DNA of 23,861 bases from an uncultured Eubacteriales bacterium (GCA_900554705.1 USIH01000013.1:1-23861), one strand, 5' to 3'. Positions 12,575 through 21,407 are shown, numbered from the stretch's first letter. Numbers and translations: made by a program. Notes: a model not told the origin generated them from the letters alone.

Positions 12575-13798
12575 TCAGAACGCCCAGTTGCCCTCGCGGA
12601 AGATGGGCACCGTTCTGCCGTCGCGCGTGACGGCGTCGATGGACAGGTCGGCCGAACCGATCATGAAGTCTTCGTGGATCATGGAATCGTTAATGCCAAA
12701 CTTACGGCACTCCTCGAGCGTGTAGTTTTCATAGTTGCGGATCGTATCGGCAAAGCCCATGCCGAGCGCCAGATGGCAGGCGGCGTTCTCGTCGAAGAGA
12801 GTTTCGTAGAAGAGCAGGCCGGAGTTCTGGATCGGGGAGTTGTAGGGAACAAGGGCGCATTCGCCGAGGTAGGCGGAGCCTTCATCCATGGAAATGAGCT
12901 TTTTGAGCAGCTCCTCGTTCTTTTCCGCGTGCACCTCGACGGCTTTGCCGTTTTCAAAGCGGATGAAGAAGTTTTCAATGAGCTGACCGTTATAGGAAAG
13001 GGGCTTTGTCGAGTAGACGATGCCCTCTGCGACACCGCGCATCGGGGAGATGAAGACCTCTTCCGTCGGGATGTTCGGGTTAAAGTAGATGCCCTGCAGC
13101 GAGTTTTCGCCGCCGCCCTTAAACTCCGCTTCGGGGATCATTCCGACGCGGAAATCGGTGCCGTTGCTGCTCTTGTAGATCAGTGTTTCAATGCCCAAGG
13201 CGTTAAGGTAGGCGCAGCGGTCGGCGAGATCCTTGTTGTGCGCGTCCCACGCGGCGATGGGATCGTCGTCGACGCGAGAGGCAGCGAGAATCTCTTCCCA
13301 GAGACGTTCAATTGCCTGCGAGGTGCGCAGCGTGGGGAAGAGCTTCTTTGTCCATGCGGCGCCGGGGACGGCCGCGATGCACCACTGATATTTGTTTTCG
13401 ATCTGATCACGGTAGGGCTTGATGACCTTAAAGCGCGCCTGATCCGCTTTTGCCATCTTTTCCTGATTCACGCCCTTCAGACCGTCGGGATCCTCAGAGA
13501 CCAGATAAATGCGGCAGGGGATCTCCTTGACATAGTGCTGCCAGCGCGCCTCTTCCCACGCTTCCAGCGTGTTGAGGTTCTTCTGGCTGCGGTAACGGTA
13601 GTGCAGCTTGACCAGCGGCTGATAGGCCCAGTCGACGACGACGCGCTTTGCGCCGAGGCGGTAGCACTCCTCGACAAGCATTTTGACAAATTCCGGCTGA
13701 TCCAGCTCGGCACTGATAAAGACTTCCTGTCCCTTTTGGACATTGGCACCCTTGACGGCGATCAGCTTGGCATAGCTGCGCAGCTTCGTTTTCTTCAT
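12575..13798 (-). CDS. M29-family metallo-aminopeptidase (AmpS/PepS type)
   Basis: 407 residues from the ATG at 13798, which follows AAAGGAG and a 9-nt gap. The open frame continues to 14023 but crosses the promoter, so that extension is not coding. M29 enzymes remove N-terminal residues from peptides with a two-metal centre in the cytoplasm. Family landmarks seen: NIPTEEVFISP with metal Glu at 246-247, GECALVPYNSPI with E313, DENAACHLALG with H342, and the paired SMIHEDFMIGSADLSI with H375 and D377. Length and motif order match the family, so it should be active. It is followed 2 nt later by the XRE regulator and is divergent from the homocysteine methyltransferase. Confidence 0.92.
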   Translation of the reverse strand: MKKTKLRSYAKLIAVKGANVQKGQEVFISAELDQPEFVKMLVEECYRLGAKRVVVDWAYQPLVKLHYRYRSQKNLNTLEAWEEARWQHYVKEIPCRIYLVSEDPDGLKGVNQEKMAKADQARFKVIKPYRDQIENKYQWCIAAVPGAAWTKKLFPTLRTSQAIERLWEEILAASRVDDDPIAAWDAHNKDLADRCAYLNALGIETLIYKSSNGTDFRVGMIPEAEFKGGGENSLQGIYFNPNIPTEEVFISPMRGVAEGIVYSTKPLSYNGQLIENFFIRFENGKAVEVHAEKNEELLKKLISMDEGSAYLGECALVPYNSPIQNSGLLFYETLFDENAACHLALGMGFADTIRNYENYTLEECRKFGINDSMIHEDFMIGSADLSIDAVTRDGRTVPIFREGNWAF

Positions 13799-13831
13799 AT
13801 GCTGTAGCTCCTTTTTCGGTAATTTTACCAC

Positions 13832-13860
13832 ATTATAGCATACGCTGACCCATTTTTCAA
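13832..13860 (-). promoter_or_regulatory. Promoter of the aminopeptidase-XRE operon
   Basis: Minus-strand TTGAAA (13855-13860), 17-bp spacer, perfect TATAAT (13832-13837), 33 bp before the ATG. Confidence 0.75.
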
Positions 13861-13862
13861 TA

Positions 13863-13891
13863 TTGCATTCCGGCGCGCAAAAGGATAAAAT
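13863..13891 (+). promoter_or_regulatory. Promoter of the homocysteine methyltransferase gene
   Basis: TTGCAT (13863-13868), 17-bp spacer, TAAAAT (13886-13891), then TAAGAAAAA. It stands back to back with the aminopeptidase promoter, the two -35 boxes only 2 bp apart, so a single bound factor could affect both. Confidence 0.6.
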
Positions 13892-13916
13892 AAGAAAAAA
13901 CACAGGGGGAACACAT

Positions 13917-14792
13917 ATGACAAGACAGGAATTTGCGGCACTGTGCGAGCACCCGCCGGTGCTGCTCGACGGTGCGACCGGTTCTGAATTGATGAAGCGA
14001 GGGATGCCTCGCGGTGTGTGCACCGAGGCGTGGGTGGCGGAACATCCGCAGGCATTGCTTGACTTGCAGCGTGCCTATGTCGAGGCAGGCGCGCAGATCG
14101 TTTACGCCCCGACGTTTTCTGCCAACCGCCACAGTTTGCAGCGCAGCGGGTACGGTGCGCGCGTCGGCGAGCTGAACGGTGCGCTGGTGCGGCTTTCCCG
14201 CGAGGCGGTGCAGGGCAGCGCCTATGTGGCCGGCGACCTGACGACGACCGGCGTGCCGCTGGAGCCGAACGGCACGATGCCGTTTTCCACCCTGTTTTCC
14301 ATCTATCAGGAGCAGATACGGGCGCTGTTCGAGGCGGGGGTAGATCTTCTTGTTATTGAGACGATGCTCGGCGTGGATGAGACGACGGTCGCGCTGGAGG
14401 CCGCTCAGAGCGTGTGCGAGCTGCCGGTGATGTGCAGCCTGAGCGTGCAGGCGGACGGTCATGCCTATTTTAACGGCGACTGTGTGGAGGCGGTGCAGAC
14501 CTTGCAGGAGCTGGGCGCGAGCGCCGTCGGCGTCAACTGCTCCTGCGGGCCGGAACAGTTATGCAGCCTTGTGCGCCGCATGAAGGAGGTCGCGCGCGTT
14601 CCGCTTCTTGTTAAGCCGAATGCCGGAATGCCGATCATTTCCGATACCGGCGAGGCCGTCTATCCGATGGACAGCGAGCGCTTTGCGCAGTGTATGCAGC
14701 CGCTTGTTGACGCGGGTGCGTGCCTCATCGGCGGCTGCTGCGGCACGGATCCGTCCTTTATTGCCGCGCTGCGCGACCGCTTCAAGAAATAA
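13917..14792 (+). CDS. Homocysteine S-methyltransferase (stand-alone MetH N-domain / MmuM type)
   Basis: 291 residues from the ATG at 13917, preceded by AGGGGGA. A zinc-dependent (beta/alpha)8 homocysteine-binding domain: LLDGATGSEL near the N-terminus, PTFSANR (65-71), VIETM (146-150), GVNCSCGP with zinc ligand C208, VKPNAGMP (232-239) and GGCCGTDP with zinc ligands C274 and C275. It methylates homocysteine to methionine. It lacks the folate, cobalamin and reactivation domains of full MetH, so it either uses S-methylmethionine or works with separate partner proteins not in this window. The folate genes thyA-folA face it directly, which fits a one-carbon role. Upstream in-frame codons to 13863 lie in the promoter. 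Confidence 0.9.
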   Translation: MTRQEFAALCEHPPVLLDGATGSELMKRGMPRGVCTEAWVAEHPQALLDLQRAYVEAGAQIVYAPTFSANRHSLQRSGYGARVGELNGALVRLSREAVQGSAYVAGDLTTTGVPLEPNGTMPFSTLFSIYQEQIRALFEAGVDLLVIETMLGVDETTVALEAAQSVCELPVMCSLSVQADGHAYFNGDCVEAVQTLQELGASAVGVNCSCGPEQLCSLVRRMKEVARVPLLVKPNAGMPIISDTGEAVYPMDSERFAQCMQPLVDAGACLIGGCCGTDPSFIAALRDRFKK

Positions 14793-14799
14793 AATAAAA

Positions 14800-14831
14800 C
14801 AGCGCGCCGGAGGCTTCTCTCCGACGCGCTG
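14800..14831. terminator. Bidirectional terminator between the methyltransferase gene and folA
   Basis: CAGCGCGCCGGAG (14800-14812) and CTCCGACGCGCTG (14819-14831) form a 13-bp stem with one mismatch and a 6-nt loop. The minus-strand tail GTTTTATTTTATTTC is a strong U tract, so it serves folA best; the plus-strand tail is weaker. Confidence 0.8.
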
Positions 14832-14836
14832 ACGCT

Positions 14837-15340
14837 TTATAACGGCCGAACCGATAGGTTTACATAATCTAAAAACTGGAAGGAGATCCCGTCCTCTTCC
14901 TCTATATCGCCCTCCCGCTCCAAACGCCAGTTCTCCGCATGGTCGAGGTCGGGGAAGTAGCGGTCGGCAGGAAACGTTTTTAACGTTTTTGTCACGAGCG
15001 CATGGCTGCAATAGGGCAAAAGCCGCCAATAAATGCTGCCGCCTCCGATGACGAAGATCTCCTCCGAAGGAAGCTCGCGCAGGCGGGCAAGCAGCTCCGT
15101 AAAGCTGCGGCAGACCTCCGCACCCTCCGGTGCAAAATGATAATCGGTTGACATAATAATATTCCTGCGGTGCTTCAGCGGCTGCTGATTCGGAAACGTG
15201 GAGAGCGTTTTGCGGCCGTAGACCACGGTCTTGCCGGAAGTAAGCGCGCGAAAATGGCGCAGGTCGGCGGATATGGAAAAGAGCAATCGGTTTTCATAGC
15301 CGATCCCCCAGTTTTCCGAGACGTTCACGATCGCTTTCAT
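14837..15340 (-). CDS. folA: Dihydrofolate reductase
   Basis: 167 residues, standard length. It reduces dihydrofolate to tetrahydrofolate with NADPH, restoring the cofactor used up by thymidylate synthase. Seen: AIVNVSENWGIGYENRLLFS (the Met20-type loop, with LLFS in place of LPW as in many Firmicutes), catalytic acid in SADLRHF, KTVVYGRKTL for the NADPH pyrophosphate, and EIFVIGGGSIY, the conserved cofactor-binding glycine motif. It lies 13 nt downstream of thyA on the same strand and must be co-transcribed with it. Confidence 0.95.
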   Translation of the reverse strand: MKAIVNVSENWGIGYENRLLFSISADLRHFRALTSGKTVVYGRKTLSTFPNQQPLKHRRNIIMSTDYHFAPEGAEVCRSFTELLARLRELPSEEIFVIGGGSIYWRLLPYCSHALVTKTLKTFPADRYFPDLDHAENWRLEREGDIEEEDGISFQFLDYVNLSVRPL

Positions 15341-15353
15341 AAATTCCTCCCTG

Positions 15354-16184
15354 TCATATCGCCACGGGGATCGGCGCCCCGAGCGTATGGTAACGGTAGT
15401 TTTTTAGCTGGAAATCGGACGCTTGGAAGTCGTAAAAATCGGTGATTTTCGGGTCAATATAGAATTCAGGTGCGGGGTAGGGGTCAAATGCAAGCATTTT
15501 TTCCACCAGCGGGATATGTCGGTCGTAAATATGGCAGTCTGCGATCACATGGACAAGCTCGCCCGCCACAAGGCCGGAGACCTGCGCCATCATGTGCAGC
15601 AGCACGGCGTATTGCACAACGTTCCAGTTGTTTGCCGTTAGCATATCCTGCGAGCGCTGATTCAGGATCGCGTTGAGCGTCTTCCCGCTGACGTTGAATG
15701 TCATGGAGTAGGCGCAGGGATACAGCGCCATTTCGCTTAGATCGGCGAAATTGTAGAGATTGGTCAGGATGCGGCGGCTGGTCGGATGATACTTGAGGTC
15801 GAACAAGACGCGGTCGACCTGATCAAACATTCCCTCCGGATAGGCATGGGCAATGCCGAGCTGATAGCCGTAGGCCTTGCCGATCGTGCCGTTTTCGTCC
15901 GCCCAGCTGTCCCAGATGTGGCTGCCAAGCTCGCTGACGCGGTTGGATTTCTTTTGCCAGATCCAGAGCAGCTCATCGATGCAGGTGTGAAAGGCGGTGC
16001 GCCGCAGGGTCATGATCGGAAATTCTTTTTGCAGGTCGTAGCGCTCTACAACGCCGAAGAGTTTGACCGTGTGCGCGGGAGTACCGTCGCTCCAGTGCGG
16101 ACGGACTTCCTGTCCGGTGTCCCAGACGCCCTCGCGGAGGATCCGTTGGCAGGTCTCGCGGTAGCGCAGGTCTGCATAGCTCAT
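15354..16184 (-). CDS. thyA: Thymidylate synthase
   Basis: 276 residues. ThyA methylates dUMP to dTMP using 5,10-methylenetetrahydrofolate and releases dihydrofolate, which the adjacent folA recycles. Seen: catalytic C157 in LYPCAYS (Ala follows the Cys where E. coli has His), QRSQDML with R177 and D180 for dUMP phosphate and folate, N188 in NNWNV, and DCHIYDRH (216-223) for the deoxyribose. The ATG at 16184 follows AAGGTG (16192-16197). First gene of the thyA-folA operon; the upstream promoter is divergent from that of the FtsX-type permease. Confidence 0.95.
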   Translation of the reverse strand: MSYADLRYRETCQRILREGVWDTGQEVRPHWSDGTPAHTVKLFGVVERYDLQKEFPIMTLRRTAFHTCIDELLWIWQKKSNRVSELGSHIWDSWADENGTIGKAYGYQLGIAHAYPEGMFDQVDRVLFDLKYHPTSRRILTNLYNFADLSEMALYPCAYSMTFNVSGKTLNAILNQRSQDMLTANNWNVVQYAVLLHMMAQVSGLVAGELVHVIADCHIYDRHIPLVEKMLAFDPYPAPEFYIDPKITDFYDFQASDFQLKNYRYHTLGAPIPVAI

Positions 16185-16201
16185 TTGTCATCACCTTATT
16201 A

Positions 16202-16230
16202 AACATAACAGACGGCGACGGCGTTGTCAA
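16202..16230 (-). promoter_or_regulatory. Promoter of thyA-folA
   Basis: Perfect minus-strand TTGACA (16225-16230), 17-bp spacer, TATGTT (16202-16207). The ribosome site follows within 5 bp of the -10, so the leader must be very short. Confidence 0.55.
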
Positions 16231-16283
16231 GGGCGGACAGGAAACAAATGCAGACAAATGTCCTTGACAAAAAAACAAATTGC

Positions 16284-16313
16284 TTGACACTCAAAGGAAA
16301 ACAGTGGTATAAT
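16284..16313 (+). promoter_or_regulatory. Consensus sigma-70 promoter of the permease-ATPase operon
   Basis: TTGACA (16284-16289) and TATAAT (16308-16313), both perfect, with an 18-bp spacer. A second TTGACA stands exactly 20 bp upstream (16264-16269) without a matching -10. One of the strongest promoters in the window. Confidence 0.85.
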
Positions 16314-16346
16314 CTGTAAAACTTTTTGGGGAAAGGGGGCAGGGAA

Positions 16347-19274
16347 ATGTTTGTTCGGCATGGCTGTCTGAACGTACTTCGGAGCTGGAAGAAGGCGCTG
16401 CTGTACTTTCTCCTGCTTGCGCTGACGACTGCGATGCTCGGCACCTCGCTCGGCATGACCTTTACCGTCCGGCAAGCGCTCGAGCGCTGCCGTGAAAGCT
16501 ACACGACGATCGGGCTCGTTGAATATCTTGGCGAGAATTACCCCGACGTTACCCGCATTGGCGACGGCAAGGCACAGACGGCGTCGCTTTTTGAGCAGTC
16601 GTCCGCGCGAAAGGACGACGCGGTCTTGGCGTGGCAGCGCGAAGAGCGCGCCACGGCCTACGTGCTTAATGCGGAAAGCCGGTTTTCGGTGAATGCAGTT
16701 CGGAAAAACGCGGTGTTCCTCGTCAGCGTTGCGGCCGGGCTGGAGCCCTCGACGGGCGCTTATACGACAACGATCGAGCGGACGCTGTTTGCCGATCGGG
16801 ACTATACCAGAACGCGGCTCTACGTCAGCTGCGACCTTATGCCGCTTGTCGCGGGCAGGTGCTATCTCATCCACGGCACGTTTGTCGACGGGCCGACGCA
16901 GATGAAATACTTCGAAGTCTCGCCCTATTTGGAAGGGGTGGAGGAGTCCGCTGTGCTCGACCTCGGTCAGCGCGCGGCCTACAAGGAGGACTGCCTCCTT
17001 TCCGGCATCGCGCAGTCCTATGCTGTTATGAGTAATGCCGTTGAGCTGCGCGCGATGGAGGATCTGTCCTCTTATCTGCCGTTTCAGCAGCAGACGCTTT
17101 ATCTGACGCATGGACGCTACTTTACGACACAGGAGCGGCAGACCTGCATTCTCTCCGAACAGCTTGCGCAAACGATCGGCGTCGGCCTTTTCGACACGGT
17201 GCAGCTTGGCATCCGCACGCAGACGACACCGTTTTTGATCGACGACGGGTTCGACCTGACGGCGCAGTACACGGTCATCGGCCTGTTTTGCGCGCAGGAC
17301 GGATGGAACGAGACGATCTTCCTCCCGCCGCAGGAAAACGTCTCGATGCAGGCACAGGACGACAGCTATACCATCGGTCAGCTTCGCCTGAAAAACGAGA
17401 GCGCGCAGGCCTTTGCGGCCTCGGCAGAGCTTCCGCCGCGCGTGCGCATCACGGTCTACGACCAAGGCTATGCTGCTGCGGCGGAGCCGCTGGAAAATAT
17501 GCTGCGGACGGTGCGCCTGATCAGCGCCGTTTGTCTCTGCGCCGGTTTCGGTTTTTTGCTCCTGTTTGCCTATCTGACGGTTTATCGGCAGCGGCGGATC
17601 GGGAGCACCATGCTGCGCGTTGGCGCTTCGACCGGTAATGTTTGCGTTTACTTCCTTTCCGGTGCGGCGCTCATCGCGCTGCCCGCCTGTGCGCTTGGCG
17701 CGGGATGCAGCGCCTTGCTCTCCGGAAAAATGGTGACGCTTGTCGACCGGACGCTTGCCGCTGCAAGCCGCGATATGCGCTACAGCAACAGCAACCTGAC
17801 CATGCGACTGGCGCTCAGCTCTTTCGCATCCCCGCCGCGCCTTGCGCTCTTTGTGGTGATTGGCTGTGCCGTGTGCCTGCTTTGCTTGCTGGCCTGCCTC
17901 CTCCTTGCGCGCCTGAGCGTGAAGCGGCGGAGAAAAGTCCGCACGCGTCGTCTGCGCGGCGGCGCGGTGCGCTCGCGTGACCTTTCCGGCGGCGCGATGA
18001 AATACGCGCTGCTGTCCGCCGTTCGCGGCGGTCCGCGGTCGGCGCTGCCTGTGGTCGCCGTTCTGTGCGCGGCGCTGCTCTTTGCGCGCTTTTCCCTCAG
18101 CTTGACAAACTGCCGCCGCGCCCTTTCCGAAATCCGGAGCAACACGGAGATCCGCGGCTATTTTACCGATATTCACGGAAAAACGCCGGATCAGCTCGCG
18201 CTGGATGCAGACACCGTCCGCACGCTCGCATCGTTTGACGGGGTGACAAGCCTGACGGTCACGATCAGCGAACCGTGCCATTTTGCCTTCGGCACGCACG
18301 GAACGGATCATGTGGGGCCGGGCTTTACCGATGTGCCGCAAGGCTCTTTTGCAAAAGAGTATGCGACCGGCCTGTTTTTGACCCAAAACCCGCGCCTTGT
18401 CTTTACAAACGGGCTGCGTGACGCGCCGGCCTTCCTCTTCAGCCCTTCTCTGGAGGTCTCCTTCTTGGAGGGGCATGACGAGGGCAGCCTGAAGAAGCTG
18501 CATGACGAGACGGTATGCGTCATGCCAAAGCGCGTGATGGAGGCGTACGGCCTTTCGCTTGGCGATGAGGTGACATATGAGGTGATGTTCACGCACATCG
18601 CGCAGAGCATCGACTCTCTCTACAATTTACCCATGCGCGTGATCGGATGCTACACCGACGCGCTCGGCGGGGAGAACGTTTATGCAAACCTGCCCGCGTT
18701 TTACGGCTGCGACCCGATCGAGGAGCCGGAGCTGCTGCCAAATACCTACTTTGCCGCACAGCGCCTGCAAAGCGCGGTGTTCCGTGTGAAAAACGGAGCG
18801 AGCCTTTCCTCGTTTAAGGATATGCTTACGCAGGCCGGTTTCTGCGAACCAAATCAGGTCGGGCGGCTGCGTACATGGCTGCTTGTGGAGGACGCGGCAT
18901 ACCATGCAACGGAAAAATCCGTCAGCCAGCGCCTGTGGTATATGGAGCATATTTTCCCTGCGGTCGAACTGCTGACGCTCGCGCTTGCGCCTGTTTTTGC
19001 GTTCCTTCAGGCACAAATGCGCAAAAGAGAGCAGCGTATGATGCGCTGCGTCGGAGCAAGCGCGGGACGGGCGCTGTGCAGTTTGCTGCTTGAGCAGGTC
19101 TTGCTCCTCCTGCCGGTCGGCGCGGCGGCGCTTCTCATCTGCCGCCTGCTGCATACCGCCGTGGCGGCGCAATACCTGACGGCGGCGTTCGTCATGCTGT
19201 GGCTGCTCGGGGCGCTGCTCTCCTTCCTGCGCGGAGGGAATCTATTAAAAAAGAGAAGGGAAGGGGAAACATGA
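16347..19274 (+). CDS. FtsX/MacB-type ABC transporter permease
   Basis: The ATG at 16347 follows GGGGGCAGGG; the in-frame TTG at 16326 lies just after the -10, too early to be a start. 975 residues. Layout: one helix at about 16-40, a large outside domain to about 375, three helices (about 385-415, 428-455, 495-525), a basic cytoplasmic linker, one helix (about 560-580), a second outside domain to about 870, then three helices to the end. This doubled 1+3 pattern is the FtsX-family export permease type. Such proteins move lipids, peptides or drugs or act as mechanical levers rather than import. Its stop overlaps the ATPase start as ATGA, so the two subunits are coupled. Confidence 0.88.
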   Translation: MFVRHGCLNVLRSWKKALLYFLLLALTTAMLGTSLGMTFTVRQALERCRESYTTIGLVEYLGENYPDVTRIGDGKAQTASLFEQSSARKDDAVLAWQREERATAYVLNAESRFSVNAVRKNAVFLVSVAAGLEPSTGAYTTTIERTLFADRDYTRTRLYVSCDLMPLVAGRCYLIHGTFVDGPTQMKYFEVSPYLEGVEESAVLDLGQRAAYKEDCLLSGIAQSYAVMSNAVELRAMEDLSSYLPFQQQTLYLTHGRYFTTQERQTCILSEQLAQTIGVGLFDTVQLGIRTQTTPFLIDDGFDLTAQYTVIGLFCAQDGWNETIFLPPQENVSMQAQDDSYTIGQLRLKNESAQAFAASAELPPRVRITVYDQGYAAAAEPLENMLRTVRLISAVCLCAGFGFLLLFAYLTVYRQRRIGSTMLRVGASTGNVCVYFLSGAALIALPACALGAGCSALLSGKMVTLVDRTLAAASRDMRYSNSNLTMRLALSSFASPPRLALFVVIGCAVCLLCLLACLLLARLSVKRRRKVRTRRLRGGAVRSRDLSGGAMKYALLSAVRGGPRSALPVVAVLCAALLFARFSLSLTNCRRALSEIRSNTEIRGYFTDIHGKTPDQLALDADTVRTLASFDGVTSLTVTISEPCHFAFGTHGTDHVGPGFTDVPQGSFAKEYATGLFLTQNPRLVFTNGLRDAPAFLFSPSLEVSFLEGHDEGSLKKLHDETVCVMPKRVMEAYGLSLGDEVTYEVMFTHIAQSIDSLYNLPMRVIGCYTDALGGENVYANLPAFYGCDPIEEPELLPNTYFAAQRLQSAVFRVKNGASLSSFKDMLTQAGFCEPNQVGRLRTWLLVEDAAYHATEKSVSQRLWYMEHIFPAVELLTLALAPVFAFLQAQMRKREQRMMRCVGASAGRALCSLLLEQVLLLLPVGAAALLICRLLHTAVAAQYLTAAFVMLWLLGALLSFLRGGNLLKKRREGET

Positions 19275-19933
19275 CGCTTTTGGAACTTCGCGATGTGACC
19301 TACCGTTATCACAAGACTGCTGCCGCCGTCCTGTGCGGCATGAGCTGTGCGTTTGAAACGGGAAAACTCTATGCGATCGTCGGGAAATCCGGCGCGGGTA
19401 AGAGCACGCTGATGTCTCTGATGGCGGGGCTTGACCTTCCGGACAGCGGCGAGATCCTCTTTGAAGGTACGCCGACGGGAAAGCTCGATCTAGACGAATA
19501 CCGCCGCAGAAAGATCGCGGTGATCTATCAGGACTTTGCGTTGTTCCCGCTGCTGACCGTGCTGGAAAACATTCTCTATCCGATGGAGCTTTGCGGACTC
19601 GACCGCGCGCAGGCGCGACAGGAAGCGAAGCGTCTTGCGCAGAAGGTCTCACTGCCGGAGGCGCTGCTCGATCGCTATCCGTCGCGGATCAGCGGCGGCG
19701 AGCAGCAGCGCGTCGCCATAGCGCGCGGTCTGACGATGGATCGGCGGCTGCTTCTTGCCGACGAGCCGACCGGCAATCTCGACAGCGAGAACAGCTACAT
19801 CATCATTGACCTGCTCCGTCAGCTTGCGCACGAGGAAAACCGCTGTGTCATCGTGGTAACGCACGACCTGACGGTCATGGATCGCGCCGATGAGGTATAC
19901 CGGCTTTCCGACGGAAAGCTCACAAAACGCTAA
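19271..19933 (+). CDS. ABC transporter ATP-binding protein (LolD/MacB type)
   Basis: 220 residues from the ATG at 19271, whose TGA overlaps the permease stop; a ribosome site AAGGGGA lies 4-5 nt upstream. All nucleotide-binding motifs are intact: Walker [10 protein letters not shown] (38-46), Q-loop Q87 in [12 protein letters not shown], signature SGGEQQRV (141-148), Walker B LLLADEP (160-166) and H198 in VVTHD. It drives the upstream FtsX-type permease. The stop codon abuts the terminator stem at 19934-19978. Confidence 0.95.
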   Translation: MTLLELRDVTYRYHKTAAAVLCGMSCAFETGKLYAIVGKSGAGKSTLMSLMAGLDLPDSGEILFEGTPTGKLDLDEYRRRKIAVIYQDFALFPLLTVLENILYPMELCGLDRAQARQEAKRLAQKVSLPEALLDRYPSRISGGEQQRVAIARGLTMDRRLLLADEPTGNLDSENSYIIIDLLRQLAHEENRCVIVVTHDLTVMDRADEVYRLSDGKLTKR

Positions 19934-19978
19934 ACAGAGACCGCGCCGCTCAAAACCGAAGAGCGGCGCGGTCTCTGT
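19934..19978. terminator. 18-bp perfect hairpin between convergent operons
   Basis: ACAGAGACCGCGCCGCTC (19934-19951) and its exact reverse complement (19961-19978) flank a 9-nt loop. It separates the ATPase gene from the convergent aminotransferase gene, whose stop is 4 nt away. T tracts are short on both sides. Confidence 0.8.
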
Positions 19979-19982
19979 TCAT

Positions 19983-21251
19983 TTACAAGAGCTGCTCCAG
20001 CGCGGCGAGGCGCAGCGAGAGGCAGAAGATGTTCATCGCCGTGTCAAGCTCCTCCACGGGGGGAAGCGAGGGCGCGATGCGGATATTGGAATCGTTCGGG
20101 TCAATGCCGTAGGGGAAGGTCGCGCCAGCGGGCGTCATCGTCACACCGGCTTCCTTGCAGAGCGCGAGCGTGCGCCGCGCAAGCCCGGGGTTCGTGTTGA
20201 CGGAGACGAAATAGCCGCCCTTCGGCGTCTGCCACTGCGCGAGCTGCAAGGGCGCGATCGCCTTGAGGTGCTCCAGCACGCAGCGAAATTTTGGCGCGAG
20301 GATCGCCGCGTGACGCTTCATCAGCGCCAGCGTGTGCGCCTTATCCTTGAGATAGCGCACGTGTCGGAGCTGATTTACTTTGTCGTAGGAAATGGTCTGC
20401 ACGGAGAGCAGTTCTTCCATATAGCGCAGGTTATCCTCCGAGGTCGCCATGACGGAAATGCCGGCGCCAGGGAAGGTGATCTTCGAGGTCGACGCAAATT
20501 CAAAGACCATGTCCGCGTTGTCGTGCGCGCGGCAGAGCGACAGAATGTCGGGGAAGGGACGGAAGTCGCCTTCAAATTCGTGCACACAGTACGCGTTGTC
20601 CCACATCAGCACGAAATCCGGCGCGGCGGGACGCAGCGCGGCGATGCGCTCGATGACCTCGTCGGAATAAATGATGCCGTCGGGGTTTGAGTACTTCGGG
20701 ACGCACCACATACCCTTGACCTCCGGATCACGCACGAGTGACTCCACAAGCGCCATGTCCGGCCCTTCCGGCGTCATCGGCACGCAGATCAGCTCACAGC
20801 CGAAGGATTCCGTGATGCGGAAATGTCGGTCATAGCCGGGGGAGGGACAGAGGAACTTGACCCGCTCCAGCTTGCACCACGGCTGCGGAGAGTGGAGCAG
20901 CCCGTGCGTGAAGGCCTTGGAGATCGTGTCGTACATCAGGGAGAGCGAAGCGTTGCCGCCGATGAAGCACTCTTCCGGACGGCAGCCGAGGAGCGACGCG
21001 AAGAGCTGCTTTGCTTCCCAGAGACCGCTTAGCTCGCCGTAATTTCTGGTGTCTACGCTACCCGCTCGGCACTCCTCCGCAGTGGTCAGCACCGTCAGAA
21101 TATCGGACACCATGTCCAGCTGCGCGCGCGACGGCTTTCCGCGCGCCATGTTGAGCGATAAGCCCTTGGAGCGATACGCCTCGTAGGCCGTGCGTACCGT
21201 GTCATACTCGCTTTGCAGCGCCGCTTTCGACATTTCACGATAAGGAACCAT
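19983..21251 (-). CDS. Class I aminotransferase of the MocR-like aspartate aminotransferase family
   Basis: The ATG at 21251 has AAGGG about 8 nt upstream; a GTG at 21260 directly abuts that site and is less likely. 422 residues. PLP-dependent fold type I: NMARGKPS (34-41), YGELSG (71-76), GGNASLSLMYD (98-108) for the PLP phosphate, YSNPDG with N189, WDNAYCVHEF with D218 and Y221, PLP lysine K257 in ASTSKITFPGAG, and NIRIAPSLPP with the carboxylate-binding Arg. This group includes M. tuberculosis Rv3722c, shown to be an aspartate aminotransferase, so Asp/Glu-oxoacid transamination is the likely job. There is no helix-turn-helix despite the family name. Confidence 0.88.
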   Translation of the reverse strand: MVPYREMSKAALQSEYDTVRTAYEAYRSKGLSLNMARGKPSRAQLDMVSDILTVLTTAEECRAGSVDTRNYGELSGLWEAKQLFASLLGCRPEECFIGGNASLSLMYDTISKAFTHGLLHSPQPWCKLERVKFLCPSPGYDRHFRITESFGCELICVPMTPEGPDMALVESLVRDPEVKGMWCVPKYSNPDGIIYSDEVIERIAALRPAAPDFVLMWDNAYCVHEFEGDFRPFPDILSLCRAHDNADMVFEFASTSKITFPGAGISVMATSEDNLRYMEELLSVQTISYDKVNQLRHVRYLKDKAHTLALMKRHAAILAPKFRCVLEHLKAIAPLQLAQWQTPKGGYFVSVNTNPGLARRTLALCKEAGVTMTPAGATFPYGIDPNDSNIRIAPSLPPVEELDTAMNIFCLSLRLAALEQLL

Positions 21252-21282
21252 AGCATTCACCCTTCCATGCAGTGTTTTTTAC

Positions 21283-21311
21283 AGTATAGAGTCAAGCGCA
21301 CCGAAAAGCAA
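21283..21311 (-). promoter_or_regulatory. Promoter of the aminotransferase gene
   Basis: Minus-strand TTGCTT (21306-21311), 17-bp spacer, TATACT (21283-21288), 31 bp before the ATG. A TTGACT in the spacer has no -10 at the right distance. Confidence 0.55.
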
Positions 21312-21341
21312 GCACTAATTTGCAAACCTTTCTGTGCGCTC

Positions 21342-21370
21342 TTGACAACCCTCCCGCAGGACACTATATT
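21342..21370 (+). promoter_or_regulatory. Promoter of the HprK-like / ABC exporter operon
   Basis: Perfect TTGACA (21342-21347), 17-bp spacer, TATATT (21365-21370). Transcription should start about 21377, which rules out longer open-frame starts to the left. Confidence 0.75.
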
Positions 21371-21407
21371 AGTTTCAGAAAAAATGAGCAAAATGAAGGA
21401 GTGCCGG

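Noticed and set aside
12674..13807. A 377-codon plus-strand frame over the aminopeptidase gene
   Set aside because: Shadow of the M29 gene, which shows all metal ligands on the minus strand. The shadow has no ribosome site or promoter.
16264..16269. A second promoter from the upstream TTGACA before the permease gene
   Set aside because: No -10-like sequence at 16-18 bp; only the downstream TTGACA pairs with TATAAT.
16227..18596. A 789-codon open frame antisense to the FtsX-type permease gene
   Set aside because: The translation is Arg/His/Gln-rich low-complexity text without a family pattern. The opposite strand has a coherent membrane protein with promoter and coupled ATPase. GC-rich third positions explain the open frame.
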